A stretch of DNA of 14,461 nucleotides from Clostridiales bacterium (GTDB lineage: Bacteria; Bacillota; Clostridia; Oscillospirales; Oscillospiraceae): assembly GCA_003150485.1 (NCBI GenBank), contig QALX01000004.1, positions 1 through 14,461 of the forward strand, written 5' to 3'. A model generated the notes under the pieces. The model was not told the origin of the DNA and ran no database searches. It worked only from the letters and a program-made list of their open reading frames with translations. The translations under genes and the position numbers were made by a program. Positions 7,701-14,401 of this stretch are shown here, piece after piece. The first letter of the stretch is position 1; every line of letters starts with the position of its first letter.

Positions 7701-8234
7701 GCGGCGCATACCGCGGCCGCCGCCGCCTGCCGCCGCCTTCAGGATAATGGGGAAACCGAAGGACTTAGCCTTGGCCAGCGCGTCCTCGCCGTCCTTCAGG
7801 GGTTCGGTGCTGCCGGGGATGATCGGCACATCACAGCTGATGGCAATCTCTTTTGCCTTGAGCTTGTCGCCCATCTGCTCCAGCACGTTGGAAGGCGGCC
7901 CAATGAAGGTAATGCCGTTTTCCTCGCAGGCGCGGGCAAAGTCCGCATTTTCTGCCAGGAAGCCATAGCCGGGGTGAATGGCGTCTACACCGCGCTTTTT
8001 GGCCAGATCAATAATCAGGTCGATGTTCAGGTAGGCGCCCACAGGGCCCAGCTTCTCGCCGATCTGATAGGATTCATCCGCCTTGGAGCGGAAGCTGCTG
8101 TACACATCCTCTTTGGAGTACATTGCAACCGTATGGATGCCCAGGTCAGCACAGGCACGGAAAATTCGGATTGCAATTTCGCCACGGTTGGCGACCAGCA
8201 CTTTTTTGATGTTCTTCTTACCCATTTGAATCAT
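4797..8234 (-). CDS. pyc: Pyruvate carboxylase (single-chain, biotin-dependent)
   Basis: This 1145-residue protein is full length for the single-chain enzyme. It converts pyruvate, bicarbonate and ATP to oxaloacetate, the main anaplerotic step, in the cytoplasm as a tetramer. Domains in order: biotin carboxylase (about 8-460) with HPGYGFLAEN (87-96), the ATP-grasp loop GGGGRGM (170-176), ERDCSLQRR (234-242) and EMNPRIQVEHTVTE (296-309); carboxyltransferase (about 533-830) with TDTTLRDAHQSLLATR (536-551, metal ligand D542), the carboxylated lysine K711 in KDMSG and metal histidines H740/H742 in HLHTHN; a linker/tetramerisation region; and the C-terminal biotinyl domain with EAMKMET, biotin on K1111, 34 residues from the end. 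All key residues are present. Two ATGs compete: at 8234, GGAG is only 3 nt away; at 8225 (MGKKNIKKVLVANRGE) it is 12 nt away. Homologue N-termini fit either. It has its own promoter and terminator. Confidence 0.97.
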   Translation of the reverse strand: MIQMGKKNIKKVLVANRGEIAIRIFRACADLGIHTVAMYSKEDVYSSFRSKADESYQIGEKLGPVGAYLNIDLIIDLAKKRGVDAIHPGYGFLAENADFARACEENGITFIGPPSNVLEQMGDKLKAKEIAISCDVPIIPGSTEPLKDGEDALAKAKSFGFPIILKAAAGGGGRGMRRCNTEEEVIPAFNMVKSEAKKAFGNDDIFIEKFLEEPKHIEIQVLADEYGNVVHLYERDCSLQRRYQKVVEFTPAFSVPQSVRDALYADAVKISKKVGFVNAGTLEFLVDKNGGHYFIEMNPRIQVEHTVTEMVTGIDLVRSQILIAEGRPLSDPAIGIKDQSSVTTRGYSIQCRVTTEDPTNNFAPDTGKITAYRSSGGFGIRLDAGNTYVGAEITPYYDSLLVKITAFDNTFEGVCRKALRALSETRIRGVKTNISFVTNILTNPVFQAGQCYTKFIDDTPELFSITPSQNRANKMLEYIGNIVVNDPTAGKKLYETPRFPEVAPGDPKPGLKQFLDQNGPVALSKWVMDQKKLLVTDTTLRDAHQSLLATRVRTRDMVKGASATAKILSDCFSLEMWGGATFDVAYRFLHESPWERLDWLRQEIPNIPFQMLLRGANTVGYTNYPDNVVREFVRLSAEGGIDVFRIFDSLNWLPGMEVAIDEALKQNKFVEGTICYTGDVSDLSRDKYTLKYYVDLAKQLQNLGCHSVAIKDMSGLLKPYAAKILVSGLKDALDIPIHLHTHNTTGNQVATCLMAAEAGVDIVDLAISSMSSLTSQPSLNAVVAALEGQERDTGLNMMDLQKLTDYWADVRERYVEFESDLKTPVTDIYRYEIPGGQYTNLKPQVESLNLGHRFLEVKEMYKKVNDMLGDLVKVTPSSKMVGDLAIFMVQNDLTPENIVEKGADLSYPDSVVSYFKGMMGQPAWGFPEDLQKIVLKGEEPITCRPGALLPPADFEEVKKHLSPICGYEPSERDIISWCIYPKVLEDFFKTRAEHGYITRLGSHVYFHGLAVGETNRVNIEEGKTLVIKYLGLGDVNEDGTRVVQFELNGMRREVNVPDKSAKAAVHTVEMAKPDDKSQVGASIPGAVSKVQVKKGDKVKENDVLIIIEAMKMETSVVARMEGVVDEIKVEAGDNVVAGQLMMTLK

Positions 8235-8291
8235 TTACTCCTTTTACAGTACTATGTAAAAATGCAGTTCATTGATAGGTTTGCTTGTACC

Positions 8292-8320
8292 ATTGTAACT
8301 CATGTAAACCACTTTTGCAA
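8292..8320 (-). promoter_or_regulatory. Pyruvate carboxylase promoter
   Basis: Minus strand: -35 TTGCAA (8320-8315), 17-bp spacer, -10 TACAAT (8297-8292, five of six). The start would fall near 8285, giving a leader of about 50-60 nt. No riboswitch-like structure is apparent in that leader. Confidence 0.72.
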
Positions 8321-8352
8321 TAGTCGATTGAAAACATTGCGAAGTTCTTTTT

Positions 8353-8391
8353 TCCGGCAAAGGGCGCTATTTTCCCGCTTCTTTCGCCGGA
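8353..8391 (-). other. Imperfect hairpin after the ABC transporter operon
   Basis: TCCGGC-AAAG arms (8353-8362 with 8381-8391) pair over 10 bp with one bulged base around an 18-nt loop. Neither strand has a U-run after the stem, so it is not a textbook intrinsic terminator. It lies about 95-135 nt past the ATPase stop and just upstream of the carboxylase promoter. It could protect an mRNA 3' end or aid factor-dependent termination; that is inference. Confidence 0.35.
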
Positions 8392-8486
8392 GCGGTCCGG
8401 AAACCCTTATTACTACTTATTTTCCTCCCGCCAAAATATGCTACGAAAATGACATTTCTATTTCGTACATCCTGCAAAACAGCGGG

Positions 8487-9209
8487 TTACAACACCTTAG
8501 ATAGGAATTCCTGTGTTCTCGGATTTTTCGGATTGGAGAACAGTTCGTCAGGGGTTCCCTGTTCCATAATCCCGCCGCCGTCCATGAACAGCACCCGGGT
8601 AGCCACCTCCCGGGCAAACCCCATCTCGTGGGTCACCACGGCCATCGTCATTCCGTCCTCTGCCAGCTCTTTCATAACTTCCAGCACTTCCCCCACCATT
8701 TCCGGGTCCAGGGCGGAGGTTGGCTCGTCAAAGAGCATCATTTTGGGTTTCATGGCCAGCGCGCGCACGATGGCAATCCGCTGCTTCTGGCCGCCAGAAA
8801 TCTGACCTGGATAGCTGTCCGCCTTGTCTTCCAGTCCCACCCGGCGGAGCAGGCGCAGGGCCTCCTCCTTGGCCTCCTCCTTTTTCATCGTGTGGTTGCG
8901 CAGCGGCGCCAGCGTTAGGTTTTCCATGATGGACAGGTGGGGAAACAGGTTGAAGTGCTGAAACACCATCCCCATTTGCTGGCGCACCTTGTTGATATTC
9001 ACACCTTTGGCTGTGATGTCCTGGCCATCAAATACAATCTGGCCTTTTGTGGGTTCTTCCAGCCGGTTCATACAGCGGAGGAATGTGGATTTTCCCGAAC
9101 CGGAGGGGCCGATAATGACCACCTTCTCCCCGGGGTAAATATGTTCGTTAATATCGTGAAGCACCTCATGGCTCCCAAAACTTTTATACAGATGATTAAC
9201 GGTGATCAC
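8487..9209 (-). CDS. Polar amino acid ABC transporter ATP-binding protein (GlnQ/HisP type)
   Basis: The 240-residue ATPase is complete: Walker A GPSGSGKST (34-42), Q-loop Q84 in VFQHFNLFPH, signature ISGGQ (137-141, Ile in place of the commoner Leu), Walker B MMLFDE with catalytic E162, D-loop SALDP and H-loop H194 in VVTHEM. The FNLFPHLS and THEMGFAREVA segments are typical of the polar amino acid uptake (PAAT) branch. It powers uptake through the permease encoded just upstream. The start is GTG at 9209, 10 nt after a strong AGGAGG that lies inside the permease gene; the two genes overlap by 14 nt. The substrate is not readable from the ATPase. No binding-protein gene is adjacent. Confidence 0.95.
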   Translation of the reverse strand: MITVNHLYKSFGSHEVLHDINEHIYPGEKVVIIGPSGSGKSTFLRCMNRLEEPTKGQIVFDGQDITAKGVNINKVRQQMGMVFQHFNLFPHLSIMENLTLAPLRNHTMKKEEAKEEALRLLRRVGLEDKADSYPGQISGGQKQRIAIVRALAMKPKMMLFDEPTSALDPEMVGEVLEVMKELAEDGMTMAVVTHEMGFAREVATRVLFMDGGGIMEQGTPDELFSNPKNPRTQEFLSKVL

Positions 9210-9924
9210 TGTTGCGCAACCTCCTTTCCACCTTGCCCATGATCCACTGGATAAACAGCACCATGATCAGATAAATTGCCGCCACGGTAAAGAGCGGGAA
9301 CATTGCCTCAAAAGTGATGCCCCGGACAATGTCGCCGCCGCGGGTCAGTTCGTTCAGACCGATATAGCCGCAGATCGAGGTCTCTTTCAGCAGGGTGATC
9401 ATCTCATTGATCAGGGCAGGCAGAGCGCTCTTCATCGCCTGAGGCAGCACAATATCCTTCATCGTGGTCACATAACTCAGGCCCAGGGAACGTCCCGCCT
9501 CCATCTGACCACTGTCCACGCCCATAATGCCGCCGCGGATGATCTCCGCCACATAGGCACCGGAGTTGATGCCGAATGTAATCACGGCAACGGTGACCTT
9601 GGTGCTGGAGAGCAGCACAATAAAATTCATAATCAACAGCTGAACCAGCGTCGGCGTTCCCCGTATGACGGTAATGTACAGCTTACAGATGGCGTTCGCC
9701 AACTTCAGCAGAAAACTGCCGGGCGATTTCAGCCATCCTGGATTGGTCTGATCGTGGGTGGAGCGGATCATTGCTGTCACGACCCCCAAGGCCAAACCGA
9801 TCAGCAGGGCCAGTATCGTAACCAGAATGGTGATACGGAGACCGGATACAATATACTTCCAGCGGTCATCCACAATAAAATCGTTGACAAAGCTCTGCTG
9901 CACTTTTGCAAACCAAGCGCTCAA
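9196..9924 (-). CDS. Polar amino acid ABC transporter permease (HisM/GlnP family)
   Basis: The protein has 242 residues from a TTG at 9924. It shows the family's DDRWKYIVSGLRITILVT opening, about five membrane helices and the cytoplasmic EAA coupling loop EAGRSLGLSYVTTMKDIVLPQA, which contacts the ATPase. The FNxGAY-like segment is INSGAYVAEIIRGGI. The open frame reaches an ATG at 9954, but that codon overlaps the start-site region of a good promoter (-10 at 9961-9956) and has no room for a ribosome site. From the TTG at 9924, GAGGGG lies 8 nt upstream and the N-terminus matches relatives. It overlaps the ATPase gene by 14 nt, making a two-gene operon. I assign the TTG start with moderate confidence and the family with high confidence. 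Confidence 0.9.
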   Translation of the reverse strand: MSAWFAKVQQSFVNDFIVDDRWKYIVSGLRITILVTILALLIGLALGVVTAMIRSTHDQTNPGWLKSPGSFLLKLANAICKLYITVIRGTPTLVQLLIMNFIVLLSSTKVTVAVITFGINSGAYVAEIIRGGIMGVDSGQMEAGRSLGLSYVTTMKDIVLPQAMKSALPALINEMITLLKETSICGYIGLNELTRGGDIVRGITFEAMFPLFTVAAIYLIMVLFIQWIMGKVERRLRNSDHR

Positions 9925-9955
9925 ATGCTCATCCCCTCTATTCTCGGATGGCATA

Positions 9956-9984
9956 ATTATACACGATAATTCAACACAGGTAAA
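9956..9984 (-). promoter_or_regulatory. Promoter of the amino acid ABC transporter operon
   Basis: Minus strand: -35 TTTACC (9984-9979, four of six), 17-bp spacer, -10 TATAAT (9961-9956, perfect). The predicted start near 9949 lies downstream of the ATG at 9954, which argues for the later TTG start of the permease and leaves a 25-nt leader carrying the GAGGGG ribosome site. Confidence 0.68.
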
Positions 9985-10210
9985 GAGATTGCGGCCGGAT
10001 TCCCGCTTATTCTCCCTTTTGCACAGAATGCCAGGAGAAGTCCGTCATTTCCGCTCTCTTGCGCGGCGGCAACCGCGGCCAAAAGCGGCAGTCTGACTCC
10101 CGTTCTCTCCATAAACCCAGGATTACAATCTGCTGTGGGCAGCGATCCCGACGCTGGTGCCTGTATATTTATCCCTGGCCGGAGTTTTGGCGACTATGTG
10201 AAAAACATAC
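9985..10210. other. Non-coding gap upstream of the ABC transporter operon
   Basis: I see no convincing gene on either strand here. A plus-strand frame that enters from this gap and runs into the tRNA is an antisense artefact. There is a GC-rich patch around 10061-10092 (GCGGCGGCAACCGC and nearby GGCC repeats) with potential to fold, but no T-box consensus, no clear aptamer and no U-run. A binding-protein gene, which often sits here in such operons, is absent. Confidence 0.5.
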
Positions 10211-10246
10211 AAAAAAACCGGTAAATTCTTTCGAATTCACCGGTTT
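10211..10246 (-). terminator. Rho-independent terminator of tRNA-Arg
   Basis: A 14-bp stem (10215-10228 with 10233-10246, one G-U on the minus-strand RNA) closes a GAAA tetraloop, followed by a run of seven T on the minus strand, three of them shared with the stem base. It begins 4 nt past the CCA end of the tRNA, so little 3' trailer is left to trim. Confidence 0.93.
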
Positions 10247-10249
10247 TCC

Positions 10250-10326
10250 TGGTACGCGAGAAGGGATTCGAACCCCCGACCTTTTGGTTCGTAGCCAAAC
10301 ACTCTATCCAACTGAGCTACTCGCGC
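10250..10326 (-). tRNA. tRNA-Arg (anticodon ACG)
   Basis: The minus strand folds as a full cloverleaf: acceptor GCGCGAG/CTCGCGT (one G-U), D arm GCTC/GAGT, anticodon stem TTTGG/CCAAA around CTACGAA with anticodon ACG, T arm GGGGG-TTCGAAT-CCCTT (two G-U), discriminator A (10253), and an encoded CCA (10252-10250). A34 is expected to be edited to inosine by TadA so that it reads CGU, CGC and CGA. It has its own promoter and terminator. Confidence 0.97.
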
Positions 10327-10353
10327 ATACCGTCAACTCCTGACAGCTAGATT

Positions 10354-10382
10354 ATAATAGCACAGTCAGATTGGAAATGCAA
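10354..10382 (-). promoter_or_regulatory. tRNA-Arg promoter
   Basis: Minus strand: -35 TTGCAT (10382-10377), 17-bp spacer, -10 TATTAT (10359-10354) with TG at the extended -10 position. A TATAAT overlaps it three bases on but would need a 20-bp spacer. The start would be near 10347, about 20 nt before the tRNA. The -35 falls in the 75-nt gap after ftsK, for which no U-tailed terminator is visible, so ftsK transcripts may read through into the tRNA. Confidence 0.7.
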
Positions 10383-10401
10383 GTGTTTTCTCGCATTTTT
10401 T

Positions 10402-13167
10402 TCAAATTTCTTCGGCACTGCCATTCAGAGCCGCCGCTTCCTCTGTCCAGGGCAGTTCTGCTTCTGCATCGGCGGCCTCGCTCATCCGCTGGGCCATGGC
10501 AAACTCATCCTGTTTCCGGCCGTTCTTCAACTTCTCCTCCTGCCAGGTCTCCTTGGACAACAGTACCTCCCGGGGCTTCGAGCCCTGGAATGGGCCGACG
10601 ACCCCATCTTCCTCCATCTGGTCCACCAGGCGGGCAGCACGGGAGTATCCCAGTTTCAGCCGCCGCTGCAGCATGGACACGGAGGCCATTCCGGTGTTCA
10701 CGATCACTTCCACCGCATCGTCGTAGAGTTCGTCCCGCTCCTGATCGTCTTCGGACAGATCCGTCCCCAGAGCTTTGCTGCCCTTGCCGTTTTTCTCATT
10801 TGCCTGGGCATTGGCCTCCACCTGACTGATGACTTCATCATTGTAGTCGGCCTCAAAGTGCTCCTTGATGTACTGGGTCACTGCGGACACCTCTTCGTCT
10901 TCGATCAGACAGCCCTGCACCCGCTGGGGCTTACCGCTTCCCAGAGGGTAGTAGAGCATATCACCCTTCCCAACCAGCTTTTCCGCACCGGAGGTGTCCA
11001 AAATAATCCGAGACTCCAGAGAGGACGCCACAGCGAAGGCAATTCGCGAGGGGATATTGGCCTTCATCAGACCGGTAATCACGTCAGAGGAGGGCCGCTG
11101 GGTGGCGATAATCAGGTGCATTCCTGCGGCACGGCCCATCTGGGCCACCCGGCAGATGGATTCCTCCACCTCTTTGGCCGCCACCAGCATTAAGTCAGCC
11201 AGCTCGTCAATGACCACCACAATCTGCGGCAGGGGCTCTTCCCCCTCTTCTCCTTCCCGGCACACAGCCCGGTTATAGGATTCCAGATCCCGGACATGGC
11301 GCTCGGAGAACAGACGGTACCGCTTCATCATTTCCGTCACTGCCCACTGGAGGGCTCCGGCAGCCTTTTTGGGGTCGGTCACCACTGGAATCAGCAGGTG
11401 GGGGATTCCGTTGTATATGCTCAGCTCCACCATTTTGGGGTCCACCATAATCAGGCGCACCTCCTCCGGCGTCGCCCGGTAGAGCAGAGAGATAATCAGG
11501 GAATTGGTACACACGCTCTTGCCGGAACCCGTGGTGCCGGCGATGAGCATGTGGGGCAGCTTCGCAATATTCCCCACCACGCACTTGCCGGAGATGTCCT
11601 TGCCCACAGCGAAGGCCACTTTGGACTTGTGCTGGCGGAAGGCGTTGGAGTCGATGACCTCCCGGATAGGTACCGGCACAGAGGTCTTGTTGGGCACCTC
11701 CACCCCCACCACAGAGCTGCGGCCGGGGATGGGGGCGATACGGACACTGGATACCCCCAGGCTCAGGGCAATGTCGCCGGCCAAATTGGTAACCTTATTC
11801 AGCTTCACGCCCCGTTTGAGCTCCAGCTCATACCGGGTCACTGATGGTCCCCGTTCGTAGTCCACAATCTGGGCCTCAATTCCAAAGGAGCGGATGGTAT
11901 CCTGGAGCAGCTCCTGGACCCCCATCACCTCATCATTGACCGTCTGGCCCGGCAGACCCACCGTCTGCTTGAGCAGATCCACCGGCGGATAGTAATAGGC
12001 GCCGGGCTGGCGCACCGCCTTCCGTGGGAGCTCCACCGTAACCGATTGCTGCTGCAAATCGGGATCAATTTTCCGCTCCTCTTCCGACTGAAACACCGGG
12101 TCCGGGCCTACGGGCACCCAGTCGTGGTGCAGCTCCGCCTCCCGTTCCCCGGAGAGCACTTCCGCCGGCGATACCCGGTCTCCCGCCCGGAACAGCGGCT
12201 GCTTTTCCTCGGAGAAAAAGAGCTCCTCCGGCGTCGTCTCCACGATCTCCTCCTGACACTCCACCGGCGCCGACAGCTGTTCCGTCTGGATCTCCTGGAC
12301 CGTTTCTGCCTCTGGCATTTCCGGTTCCCCGGCCGCCGTCTTGAGTCCGGCCCACTCCTCCTCTGCCGCCACTGGAATATCGATCTCTGTCCCAGAGCGC
12401 TTTCGTGCGGATGGGCCGTGGCGCAGCACAATTCCCGGGGTGAGCTTCTTCTCCCGCGGCTCCTGGTTCTGGACGTAGTCTTCCGGCCGGTAACGACACT
12501 TTTCCCGCCGTTCCTTCCGCTCCTGCTGGGCCTTCTGCTTCTTAGCCCGGTAGCGGGCCGCCCGCCACTCATTGAGCATGTGGACCAGCTCCGTGGGCCC
12601 CAGGCGCCGGATCCCCAGGACACAGGCCGCCAGGGCAATCAGCAGCAGAATCATGCAACCTACGGCGCTGAACACCCAGGTCAGTCCCATTGACAGCAAC
12701 CCTGACAGGACTCCGCCGGAGCGCATGGCAATACCGGCATCCCAAAGGGTCTGAACGATCCCCTGTTTCAACTGATAGTCACCAGTACATAGAACGGTGT
12801 GGACGCAGGCTCCTGCCACCAGCGGCAGCAGCAGAGTAAAGGTCAGCTGGAGCCGGACCGGCCGCCCGAAGTGGCGGAACAGCTCAATGCTGGCCGCCAG
12901 CAGGACGATGGGCATCAGCCAGAAGCCGTAGCCCAACAGGCCTCTCTCCAGCTGGGTCAAAAATGTGACAAAAATGGCACGGATGTCAAAATACCCCAGC
13001 GCTGAAAAGATCGCCAGCAACAGACAGATGACCGCCCCCACCTCCCGGTGAATGGGCGGGTTCTTCGGTTTCCGCGGCGCCGTCCTTTTCGCGCCACCGG
13101 AACTGGATTTTCCTTTTGTGGCGCTGGGCTTTCGGCCAGCACCGGTTTTCTTCTGTGTACCAGACAT
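10402..13167 (-). CDS. ftsK: DNA translocase FtsK/SpoIIIE
   Basis: The protein has 921 residues from the ATG at 13167. A basic N-terminus (KKTGAGRKP, KRTAPRKPK) is followed by four membrane helices (about 44-60, 78-97, 106-127 and 157-186), a long acidic, Glu/Pro-rich linker (about 200-370), and the RecA-like hexameric motor with Walker A GTTGSGKS (about 540) and Walker B VVVIDELADLM (about 650). The C-terminal winged-helix gamma domain (about 810-880, DAVEVIVNTGMASVSMLQRRLKLGYSRAARL-type) recognises KOPS/SRS polarity sequences. It pumps DNA across the closing division or sporulation septum. The open frame extends to an ATG at 13212, but that has no ribosome site, whereas AGAGG lies 6 nt before the ATG at 13167. 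It follows uppP in the same direction and is probably cotranscribed. FtsK and SpoIIIE cannot be separated from sequence alone. Confidence 0.95.
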   Translation of the reverse strand: MSGTQKKTGAGRKPSATKGKSSSGGAKRTAPRKPKNPPIHREVGAVICLLLAIFSALGYFDIRAIFVTFLTQLERGLLGYGFWLMPIVLLAASIELFRHFGRPVRLQLTFTLLLPLVAGACVHTVLCTGDYQLKQGIVQTLWDAGIAMRSGGVLSGLLSMGLTWVFSAVGCMILLLIALAACVLGIRRLGPTELVHMLNEWRAARYRAKKQKAQQERKERREKCRYRPEDYVQNQEPREKKLTPGIVLRHGPSARKRSGTEIDIPVAAEEEWAGLKTAAGEPEMPEAETVQEIQTEQLSAPVECQEEIVETTPEELFFSEEKQPLFRAGDRVSPAEVLSGEREAELHHDWVPVGPDPVFQSEEERKIDPDLQQQSVTVELPRKAVRQPGAYYYPPVDLLKQTVGLPGQTVNDEVMGVQELLQDTIRSFGIEAQIVDYERGPSVTRYELELKRGVKLNKVTNLAGDIALSLGVSSVRIAPIPGRSSVVGVEVPNKTSVPVPIREVIDSNAFRQHKSKVAFAVGKDISGKCVVGNIAKLPHMLIAGTTGSGKSVCTNSLIISLLYRATPEEVRLIMVDPKMVELSIYNGIPHLLIPVVTDPKKAAGALQWAVTEMMKRYRLFSERHVRDLESYNRAVCREGEEGEEPLPQIVVVIDELADLMLVAAKEVEESICRVAQMGRAAGMHLIIATQRPSSDVITGLMKANIPSRIAFAVASSLESRIILDTSGAEKLVGKGDMLYYPLGSGKPQRVQGCLIEDEEVSAVTQYIKEHFEADYNDEVISQVEANAQANEKNGKGSKALGTDLSEDDQERDELYDDAVEVIVNTGMASVSMLQRRLKLGYSRAARLVDQMEEDGVVGPFQGSKPREVLLSKETWQEEKLKNGRKQDEFAMAQRMSEAADAEAELPWTEEAAALNGSAEEI

Positions 13168-13189
13168 AGATTGCCTCTTTTCCGAACAT

Positions 13190-13209
13190 CGGGCAGGCGA
13201 TACCGCCCG
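13190..13209 (-). other. Small hairpin between uppP and ftsK
   Basis: In the minus-strand RNA, CGGGC-GG pairs with CC-U-GCCCG (7 bp with one bulged U) around UAUCG. It lies a dozen bases upstream of the ftsK ribosome site and just past the uppP stop, with no U-run after it. It could mark a processing point or tune the downstream gene; this is inference from a short motif. Confidence 0.3.
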
Positions 13210-13221
13210 CATCCTGACAGA

Positions 13222-14055
13222 TTAAAGCAGAACGCTGAGAATCAGCGCCAGGGCGCCGACTGCCCAACAATAGTAGGCGAAGTTCCCAAACTTCCCCTTA
13301 TTCGCCAGCAGGTTCACCAGACGAATGGAGAAATAACCGGCCACCGCCGCAATCACCATGCCAAACAGGTAGACCGGCAGCATGGACCAGTCGATTCCAC
13401 CCTCCACCGCGTTTTTCAAGCTCAGAATATTGGCTCCCAGCACAGCTGGCAGACTGAGCAGGAAGGAATAGCGTACAGCAAAGCTCCGGTCATAGCCCCG
13501 GAGCATCCCCACCGCAATGGTGGTGCCGGAGCGGGACAGCCCAGGCACCGTGGCCAGGGCCTGGCTGGCGCCCACCAGCAGGGCGTCCACTACCGTGGCT
13601 CCCTTCTCCGTCTTCTTGCCTCGGCTCAACCGGTCAGAGAGATAGAGCAGGGCGCCGGTGGCCAAGAGGGCAAAGCCAATAAAATAGGTGTTGTAGTACA
13701 GCTGCTCCACCCAATCCTTGATGGGCAGGATCAGGAACAGGGGCAATGTGCCCACAATCACCAGCATAACCAGGCGGCGGGCAGGGGGCGGATTGGTCCG
13801 CTGCCCTGGACGGAACAGCGCCGCCACCCCCAGGAAAAACTCCCGGACCATGTCCACAATATCCTGCCAATAAATGATGAACACGGAAATTAACGTGCCG
13901 AAGTGCAGCAGCACATCAAAAAACAGATTGCCGTCCTCTGCCGTTCTAAGTCCAAAAAAGTTTTGGATCAGAGACAGATGGCCAGAACTGGAAATGGGCA
14001 AAAATTCCGCAACGCCCTGGATCAGGCCCAGAAACGCAGACCAGAGATAATTCAT
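13222..14055 (-). CDS. uppP: Undecaprenyl-diphosphatase
   Basis: The protein has 277 residues from the ATG at 14055, the usual BacA/UppP size. It dephosphorylates undecaprenyl diphosphate to the monophosphate lipid carrier used for peptidoglycan and other envelope polymers; overproduction classically gives bacitracin resistance. Seen here: the catalytic-site segment LIQGVAEFLPISSSGH (11-26, with Q13 and E17 in the (E/Q)xxxE motif and H26), the second signature VPGLSRSGTTIAVG (about 167-180, with the Arg of SRSG), and about eight hydrophobic segments of an integral membrane protein. The open frame extends to 14139, but AGGAGG lies 7 nt before the ATG at 14055 and homologues start there (MNYLWSAFLGLIQG). 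ftsK follows 54 nt downstream. The upstream gap has a TATAAC-like -10 near 14113 but no good -35, so I do not call a promoter. Confidence 0.95.
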   Translation of the reverse strand: MNYLWSAFLGLIQGVAEFLPISSSGHLSLIQNFFGLRTAEDGNLFFDVLLHFGTLISVFIIYWQDIVDMVREFFLGVAALFRPGQRTNPPPARRLVMLVIVGTLPLFLILPIKDWVEQLYYNTYFIGFALLATGALLYLSDRLSRGKKTEKGATVVDALLVGASQALATVPGLSRSGTTIAVGMLRGYDRSFAVRYSFLLSLPAVLGANILSLKNAVEGGIDWSMLPVYLFGMVIAAVAGYFSIRLVNLLANKGKFGNFAYYCWAVGALALILSVLL

Positions 14056-14233
14056 AGACACTCCTCCTGAAATGGCGGCACAGCCGCAGCTGGATAGGAA
14101 CACGACGTTATAGTAACATAAAACACAGCTTATTTCCACTCGATTTTCCGTTCAAGCAGAGAAAACACGTTCCACTGACAGTGTATTCTCCTGCTCCGCC
14201 GCCTTATGCCTCCCCTGCCGGAACGCAGCTGGC

Positions 14234-14281
14234 AAAAGAAAAAATTCTCTAATCAACCTTTTCAGCAGGTCGACTAGAGAA
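14234..14281 (-). terminator. Rho-independent terminator of the tRNA-Gly/Cys operon
   Basis: A 14-bp stem (14245-14258 with 14268-14281, two G-U on the minus-strand RNA) closes a 9-nt loop, followed on the minus strand by TTTTTTCTTTT. It begins 5 nt after the encoded CCA of tRNA-Cys, so tRNA-Cys is the last gene of its operon and is insulated from uppP. Confidence 0.93.
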
Positions 14282-14286
14282 CTTTA

Positions 14287-14361
14287 TGGAGGCGCCACCC
14301 AGATTTGAACTGGGGAATAGAGGTTTTGCAGACCTTTGCCTTACCACTTGGCTATGGCGCC
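14287..14361 (-). tRNA. tRNA-Cys (anticodon GCA)
   Basis: Minus-strand cloverleaf: acceptor GGCGCCA/TGGCGCC, D arm GCC/GGC, anticodon loop CTGCAAA with anticodon GCA, T arm CCCAG-TTCAAAT-CTGGG, discriminator U (14290), CCA encoded (14289-14287). The anticodon stem AAGGT/ACCTC has four pairs plus an A-C mismatch at the top (27-43), where GAGGT is more usual. The single sole Cys-decoding species normally reads UGC and UGU. Confidence 0.96.
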
Positions 14362-14401
14362 ATATAGAGAACAGAAGCCAAAGCTCCTGTCCTCATTTAT
14401 C

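Noticed and set aside
5037..8504. An open frame of 1155 codons on the plus strand, antisense to almost the whole pyruvate carboxylase gene
   Set aside because: It is the mirror frame of a codon-biased GC-rich gene, which often lacks stops. Its translation is rich in His, Gln, Val and Leu with no domain, and the minus-strand frame is an intact, motif-complete enzyme.
10059..10343. Plus-strand frame ending in EGIRTPDLLVRSQTLYPTELL
   Set aside because: This peptide is the well-known false translation of a tRNA gene read antisense; the tRNA-Arg on the minus strand explains it.
10371..10410. Plus-strand hairpin followed by a T-run near the 3' end of ftsK
   Set aside because: On the plus strand there is no gene to terminate and the stem has an A-C mismatch; the T-run is simply the A-rich ftsK tail seen from the other side.
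12046..12693. Several long open frames on both strands over the FtsK linker region
   Set aside because: The linker is GC-rich with biased Glu, Pro and Arg codons, giving stop-poor shadow frames with Arg-rich translations; FtsK runs through without a break.
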